The position numbers were made by a program, and so were the translations under genes. Of a DNA stretch of 64,000 nucleotides, positions 59,914-64,000 are shown piece after piece; position 1 is the first letter of the stretch, and each line of letters opens with the position of its first letter. Where the stretch lies: positions 7,949,001 through 8,013,000 of the forward strand of contig NC_065875.1 in the NCBI RefSeq assembly GCF_933775445.1, read 5' to 3'. This stretch comes from Argentina anserina. Taxonomy: Eukaryota > Streptophyta > Magnoliopsida > Rosales > Rosaceae. The notes under the pieces are model-generated. The model did not search any database and was not told where the DNA came from. It saw only the letters and a list, made by a program, of their open reading frames with translations.

Positions 59914-60069
59914 GACTAGCGGGGCTAGTCAGCTTCTAGTTATTTTTAATTATTTATGTAGACTAGCGGGGCTAGTCGGGTCTCTAGAATGATCAGATAG
60001 TATTAGTTTGATTAGCGGGGCTAGTCCAGCTTCATTTATGAGTTATTAGTTTGACTAGCGAGGCTAGTC
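59914..60069. repeat. Four copies of the palindrome GACTAGCGGGGCTAGTC in LTR copy B
   Basis: Copies at 59914-59930, 59961-59977, 60010-60026 (first arm changed to GATTAGC) and 60053-60069 (loop GAG). Each has 7-bp arms GACTAGC/GCTAGTC around a 3-base loop. Related motifs occur in copies A (near 32100) and C (43690-43880). Confidence 0.88.
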
Positions 60070-60547
60070 TATTTTTATAATTGCTGTATGATTATTCGAG
60101 ATTGGGAAATCCCCTAAATTGATTAGATAGTTCCGGGATTTTAGTAATTATTTCGGGAATTATATATTACGTTAAATAACGACTTTGGTGGTCGTAACGT
60201 GGGTTGGGAGGTTGTGGTAAAAGGAGCGGAAAGTTCTAGGGATCGATCGATGTCCTATGTCCTAACATCTCATAGCGTGACGGACGTTTTTATGAATGTT
60301 ATAGGTTGAGAATTATATTGTTGATGCTAAAATTTGTTTAAATGTTGTGGAGGCCATTTTGATTGGAGGAGCAGATGGCTCCAGGAGTTTTGGGTGGATT
60401 GCGATTATTAGAAGTGTCGTTTTTTGTGCAGGAAGGGTTGGCCACTTTCAGGGGAGACTATGCCGAAATTTTGGTGTATCTCCTTTGACGGTGATCCCCG
60501 CACGATTCATCTCGAAATTTGGGTATAATTTGGGATGGGTCGTATCA

Positions 60548-62291
60548 GTTACGGTAGTGCAATTGACTTCAGCAATGTCGTCAATGTCCAGGTCAATCTT
60601 CCCTTGTTTGGTGAGGTTCATTATCAAATCCTTGAGAACAAAGCACATCTCTATAGGGTGACTAACGAGGCGACGATATTTGCAATACTTCGGATCGTTG
60701 ACTTGATGCATTTTTATGGACGTTTGCACTCTGGAAGCTCTATTATCTTGTTTTCGAGCAGATCCTCTAACATGTCCGCCACATCAGAGTCTGGGAAAGG
60801 GTACGTCTTTCGCTACATCTCCTTTAACGTGCGTTTACTCCTATCGTAGGTTCGAGAAGGTTCCACCTTATTGAACTATTTATTATCCCGCGTAGAGATC
60901 TTAACCGGTGCAGTATTAATGACCATTGATTCTTTAGAAGGCTTCTTCACAACCTTGTCAAATTTGCTTCCAAAGGCTTTATCTTTTCGTTGGTCGACCA
61001 GGGTTTCATTTTTTCCCTTATGACTTGCAAAGCTTAGCTCCATGTCGTGGGCTCGAGTAGCCAACTGTTCGAAAGAACGAGGCTTGATTCCTTGCAAGAT
61101 GTATAGCAAATAAAAGTGCATGCCTTGGATGCACATTTCAATGGCTGACAGTCGATCCTTGCAATCAAGGCTAAGTGAGCGCCATCTATTGATGTAGCTG
61201 ATCGCAGGTTCATCCTACCATTGCTTCGTGTTAGTTAGCTCCATCATGCTCATCGTCCGCCTTGTACTATAGAATCGATTAAGGAACTCGCGCTCCATTT
61301 GGTCCCAACTGTCAACATACTCCGGTTCTAAGTCTGTATACCACTCGAATGCATTTCCTTTCAACGAGCGAACAAACTGCTTAACAAGGTGATCGCCTTC
61401 TGTCCCGGCGTTACTGCAAGTCTCCACGAAGTGGGCAACATGTTGCTTTGGGTTTCCTTTACCTTCAAATTGTTGGAAATTTGGTGGCTGATACCCCCGC
61501 GGCATCCTTAAGCTGTCGATCCTCTTCGTGTAAGGTTTGGAGTAAGTGATGGAGTCACGAGAAAGACCTCCATATTGAGCCCGAATTGAGTTGGTGATGT
61601 CTTGCAATTGCTGGAGTGACAAGGAACCAAGCGAGTCGCCATCGTTCTTGGACGTTTCTCCCTTTTCATTTACTTTGCTCTTGACAGGCGACCCTTTGGT
61701 GGAGTTCTCATCATTGTGATCTGCCAACTTGCTATAAAGCTCAGCGATTTGCACATCCTTTTCTTCAACCGTCCGGGTGAGCTTTTCAACCATCTCCAAC
61801 AGATTGGAGAGTTGCTCCTCGACTGTGGATGCCCCCGTCACCAAGACCTGCGCATTGTCAGAAGAGGATTCATGTGTCATAGAATGAAAGTCATGGTCAT
61901 CTTCTTTGGGGCTTCCATGGTATGATGCCGTGCTTGATTCGTCATCAGAGAAAACATCTTCTAGGATATGGCCATCACCATCAACGGATAGATGAGGTTG
62001 CTCATTTGGCTCCTTCTCCTTTGACACTTGCTTCTTCCCACTTTGAGAGGCATGCTTTATTGCTCCCAAGCTCTCCAAGGTGATGACTGGTTGACGAGGC
62101 TTGCTAGCAAGCGCCAGAAATATTGTGGGTTGAGCTCTAGCCACACTCCGGGTGACAAGGGAAATCGGTTCACTCTTTCATTTGGAGAATGCTTGTTTGG
62201 ATTTCTTGACCGGTTCGGCCTCTTCGCTTAACCTCCCGGTTGTGGACTTGGATTTCTTTAATGAAACGGCTTGGTTGTGCTTGGAAGCCAT
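60548..62291 (-). pseudogene. Gag of the PMD-bearing element, N-terminal and central part
   Basis: The start is at 62291 (MASKHNQAVSLKKSK); a TGA at 62178-62180 follows, then a 309-codon stretch. That stretch holds a helical region (EEQLSNLLEMVEKLTRTVEEK) and the conserved gag core PRGYQPPNFQQFEGKGNPKQ, HFVETCSNAGTEGDHLVKQF and WYTDLEPEYVDSWDQMEREF. A TAG at 61215-61217 interrupts it. Later pieces (61136-60876 and 60729-60548) add GIKPRSFEQLATRAHDMELS and KYCKYRRLVSHPIEMCFVLK, where a CCHC-like C-x2-Y-x3-H-x4-C is visible. LTR copy B then splits the frame. Typical of plant Ty3/gypsy elements with long gag-protease. Confidence 0.88.
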
Positions 62292-62339
62292 CGCAGAAAC
62301 GAAAGATTTCTTCGGAGAAGGAGATGAGAGGCCAAAAAT

Positions 62340-62359
62340 GTCCCACTAGGCGTGCCAAT
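62340..62359 (-). other. Primer binding site of the PMD-bearing element
   Basis: TTGGCACGCCTAGTGGGACA or its close equivalent directly follows the 5' LTR end on the minus strand. Its place is right for a primer site. The tRNA species is not identified; it is not the Met type used by the other elements here. Confidence 0.6.
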
Positions 62360-63109
62360 TAGTAGAACGATAATCTGAAAACCAATAAGAGAATGCATGC
62401 ACGTGTACAAATAAAAATGTGATTTATAGAATATCAAGCGCGGGGTTACAATCTTTGTGAACTCCTCTGATTCTATCTTCGTATATGACTTGGCTCAAGG
62501 GTGACGTGAACTTGATCTTGAGAATTTGAATTTGATTTGGATTTGGATTTGGATTTGATGAAGAACGAGCGATTTGACCGCTTGATGATTCTTCGTGAAC
62601 TTGAGAGAATTCGGGATTTGTCGAGAGTGATCTTGCTCAAGTGATTTTTCTCCTTCTCCAAGTCTAAAAATCTCTCCCCTCTTTATGTTGAAGGGGGGTA
62701 TTTATAGTGTCAAGGTTTCTATTTTGTAGAATATTTTAATGACACTAAAATAATAAATTCTTTAATTGTATAATTAAATCAATATGTATTTTCCGATTAA
62801 TTTAAAATTAATTATTCTTATAACTAAATTAAACAGAAAATAATTGATTTAATTATAGCTGTTAAAGAATTTATTAATATAATTAAATGTCCGATTACCA
62901 TTTTGAATCATTAACGACATTCAATTTTCAATTTAAGTCGGAATTACGTAACTTCGATTACAATCATCCATTTATGTGCTGACACGAGTTTTATTCGGAT
63001 CCGCACCAACTTTGTTTGCTTTTGGGCCACGTGTGCAATTTTGTCGGGTCCTTAGTCGATTTAATCATTTAATGAAGAGATTTATTTCATTAAATGTCAT
63101 GTGTCTACA
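62360..63109 (-). repeat. 5' LTR of the PMD-bearing element
   Basis: 750 bp, partner of 50895-51661. The minus strand starts TGTAGACACATG at 63109 and ends GTTCTACTA at 62360. Confidence 0.92.
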
Positions 63110-63682
63110 GCTTCACACCCGGTATTTTCTAGTTTCTTGCGCTCTTGCACCGTTACAAGCACTATCTCACTAGTTATGAGCTTTAATTTCTTTGGAAACG
63201 TAGCTGGAGAGGCCGGCCTTCCTCTTTTCTTTGACGGAGACTCCACCGGTGCAGCCTCAATAGATAGGATCTCTCTAGGTTCCGGTGGCTGCACCAAATC
63301 CCTCTTGATAAACACCGGTTTTCGCAGGGAAGCAGTAGGAGCGAAACCCGACATTACTGATGAGCTAGCATAGTCAGTGTTCTTGTTTCCCTGATCACCT
63401 TTGAACCTGAAAAGACTACCTGCAAAACCCACAGTTGCAAAACTTCTCATAGAGATTGGTAATACAGGAGTAGGGTTAGAAGGCGGCTGGATAACCCTAG
63501 TACAAGGGCCATCTTCATGTATAATGATTTTGCAATTAGGGCAAAGCTCCATCAAATTCTCAAATGTAAAGCCGATCTCGGCCTCTACACATGGGACAAT
63601 CTTTAGTTTTTTCTTTTCAAACAAAATTCTAGTAAGAGAACGAGCAACCCTAACCCAATTAGGGCAAAGCTCCATCAAATTC
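63110..63682 (-). pseudogene. AT-hook-like host gene, 5' piece (exon interrupted by the PMD-bearing element)
   Basis: An open frame reads through FENLMELCPNCKIIIHEDG, PPSNPTPVLPISMRSF, VQPPEPREILSIEAAPV and ESPSKKRGRPASPATFPKKL (AT-hook core RGRP) to ERKKLENTGCEA, where the LTR begins. An acceptor-like CTGTTCAG lies at 63683-63690, so 63682 is a likely exon start. The segment NLMELCPN appears twice. I do not recognise the family. An AT-hook DNA-binding or chromatin role is only suggested by the motif. The gene is broken by at least two retrotransposons. Confidence 0.55.
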
Positions 63683-63799
63683 CTGAACAGAGGTAATATT
63701 AATGATTATTCATGGAAGATAATCAGATTTAAACTTGTATTATTTCTTATTGTTTTTGGGGTGGGATGTCACATTCATGGCAAAGCTCCATCAAATTCC
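63532..63799. repeat. Three dispersed copies of a 20-27-bp motif
   Basis: CAATTAGGGCAAAGCTCCAT with seven more bases is identical at 63532-63558 and 63656-63682. A shorter copy (GGCAAAGCTCCATCAAATTC) lies at 63779-63798. Spacing is roughly 116-124 bp. Two copies are in coding frame of the AT-hook-like gene. Confidence 0.88.
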
Positions 63800-63898
63800 C
63801 AAACTATCGATTCCAATTCTGATTCTACTTGATGGTGGCATCATTAACCAAACACAATTGAGATTTTAAGTCTTTAATATCTTTATTATGTGGGTTGG

Positions 63899-63914
63899 GG
63901 GGGGGGGGGGGGGG
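63899..63914. repeat. G16 homopolymer
   Basis: A run of about 16 G close to the window end; a frequent site of length error. Confidence 0.9.
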
Positions 63915-64000
63915 ATAATAGATCCATGTCATCTTAACGGAGGTTGAGACTTTGAATCATCTGATATTAGACTTCGGATATCAGGCTTTGGATATCCTAT

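Larger units (their letters stand above)
57773..60547 (+). mobile_element. Long LTR (copy B) nested in gag
   Basis: 2.78 kb from TGTTACGACCC to GGGTCGTATCA, the same family and orientation as copy A. It has a TATA box (58019-58026), a GC-rich leader (58080-58340), two tandem arrays and four palindromic CTAGTC motifs. No gag or pol is present. GTTAC occurs at 57774-57778 and 60548-60552. Taking this as the target duplication reconstitutes the gag frame exactly, although it would trim the left LTR end. Confidence 0.8.
50895..63109 (-). mobile_element. 12.2-kb Ty3/gypsy-derived element with gag and protease, antisense PMD gene and kinesin fragment, no pol
   Basis: Bounded by related LTRs (50895-51661, 62360-63109) and read on the minus strand. 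A primer-site-like TTGGCACGCCTAGTGGGACA adjoins the right LTR, and a purine-rich AGTTGGGGCATT precedes the left LTR. Between them are gag (62291-57620, interrupted by LTR copy B), protease (57188-56427), an antisense plant mobile domain gene (53351-56250) and a kinesin fragment (52166-52660). I find no RT, RNase H or integrase motif anywhere inside, so the element must depend on enzymes supplied in trans. It interrupts the AT-hook-like gene. A clean 5-bp target duplication is not visible. Confidence 0.88.

Noticed and set aside
59281..60069. Regularly spaced repeats that superficially look like a CRISPR array
   Set aside because: Plant nuclear context, repeats of about 50-60 bp without unique spacers, located within an LTR, no cas genes; this is a minisatellite plus palindromes.
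50895..63109. PMD gene taken as an intact host gene next to a retrotransposon
   Set aside because: It lies between the LTRs of one element, on its antisense strand, and carries stops and frameshifts; better explained as element cargo.

Overview
This is a window of plant nuclear DNA, most likely from a eudicot. The evidence is GT-AG introns in two recognisable plant genes, Ty1/copia and Ty3/gypsy retrotransposons with plant-type primer sites, a plant mobile domain (PMD) gene, an endogenous caulimovirus-like sequence and AT-rich intergenic DNA. The sequence alone does not fix the family.

Two host genes look intact, both on the minus strand. At 9295-16702 lies a 12-exon diacylglycerol kinase gene (488 residues, small plant type without C1 domains). 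At 22288-27849 lies a 9-exon gene for a TrmO-type tRNA N6-methyltransferase (390 residues, with an N-terminal membrane-like segment). I joined exons by hand at GT/AG borders, and every junction keeps the reading frame. A decayed glutamate-receptor-like 3' end (7194-7605), a decayed duplicate of the last TrmO exon (about 21080-21430), a hAT-type MITE with a perfect 8-bp target duplication (19797-20176) and a fold-back repeat (28799-29205) lie around them.

The rest is nested mobile DNA. At the left edge (1-6555) a broken Ty1/copia element carries a truncated minus-strand Ty3/gypsy fragment flanked by a 256-bp direct repeat of the copia sequence. From 30851 on there are three copies of one long LTR family (A 30851-32642 plus; B 57773-60547 plus; C 34538-44688 minus). 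Copy C is split by a terminal-inverted-repeat element, which is itself split by an endogenous pararetrovirus of about 8.2 kb (35216-43444). A complete but defective Ty3/gypsy element (44832-50839, target duplication CTCTT) follows. Its integrase region has an exact in-frame 642-bp tandem duplication. Next is a 12.2-kb LTR element (50895-63109, minus) that keeps gag and protease but has no reverse transcriptase or integrase. In their place it carries a PMD gene in antisense and a fragment of a KIN-12-like kinesin gene. LTR copy B sits inside its gag.

The last two elements, and probably copy C, all inserted into one minus-strand gene with AT-hook-like motifs. Its pieces lie at 44689-44826, 50845-50894 and 63110-63682 and can be read in frame across the insertions. 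The right half of the window is therefore a layered insertion site, and the order of events can be read from which element interrupts which.
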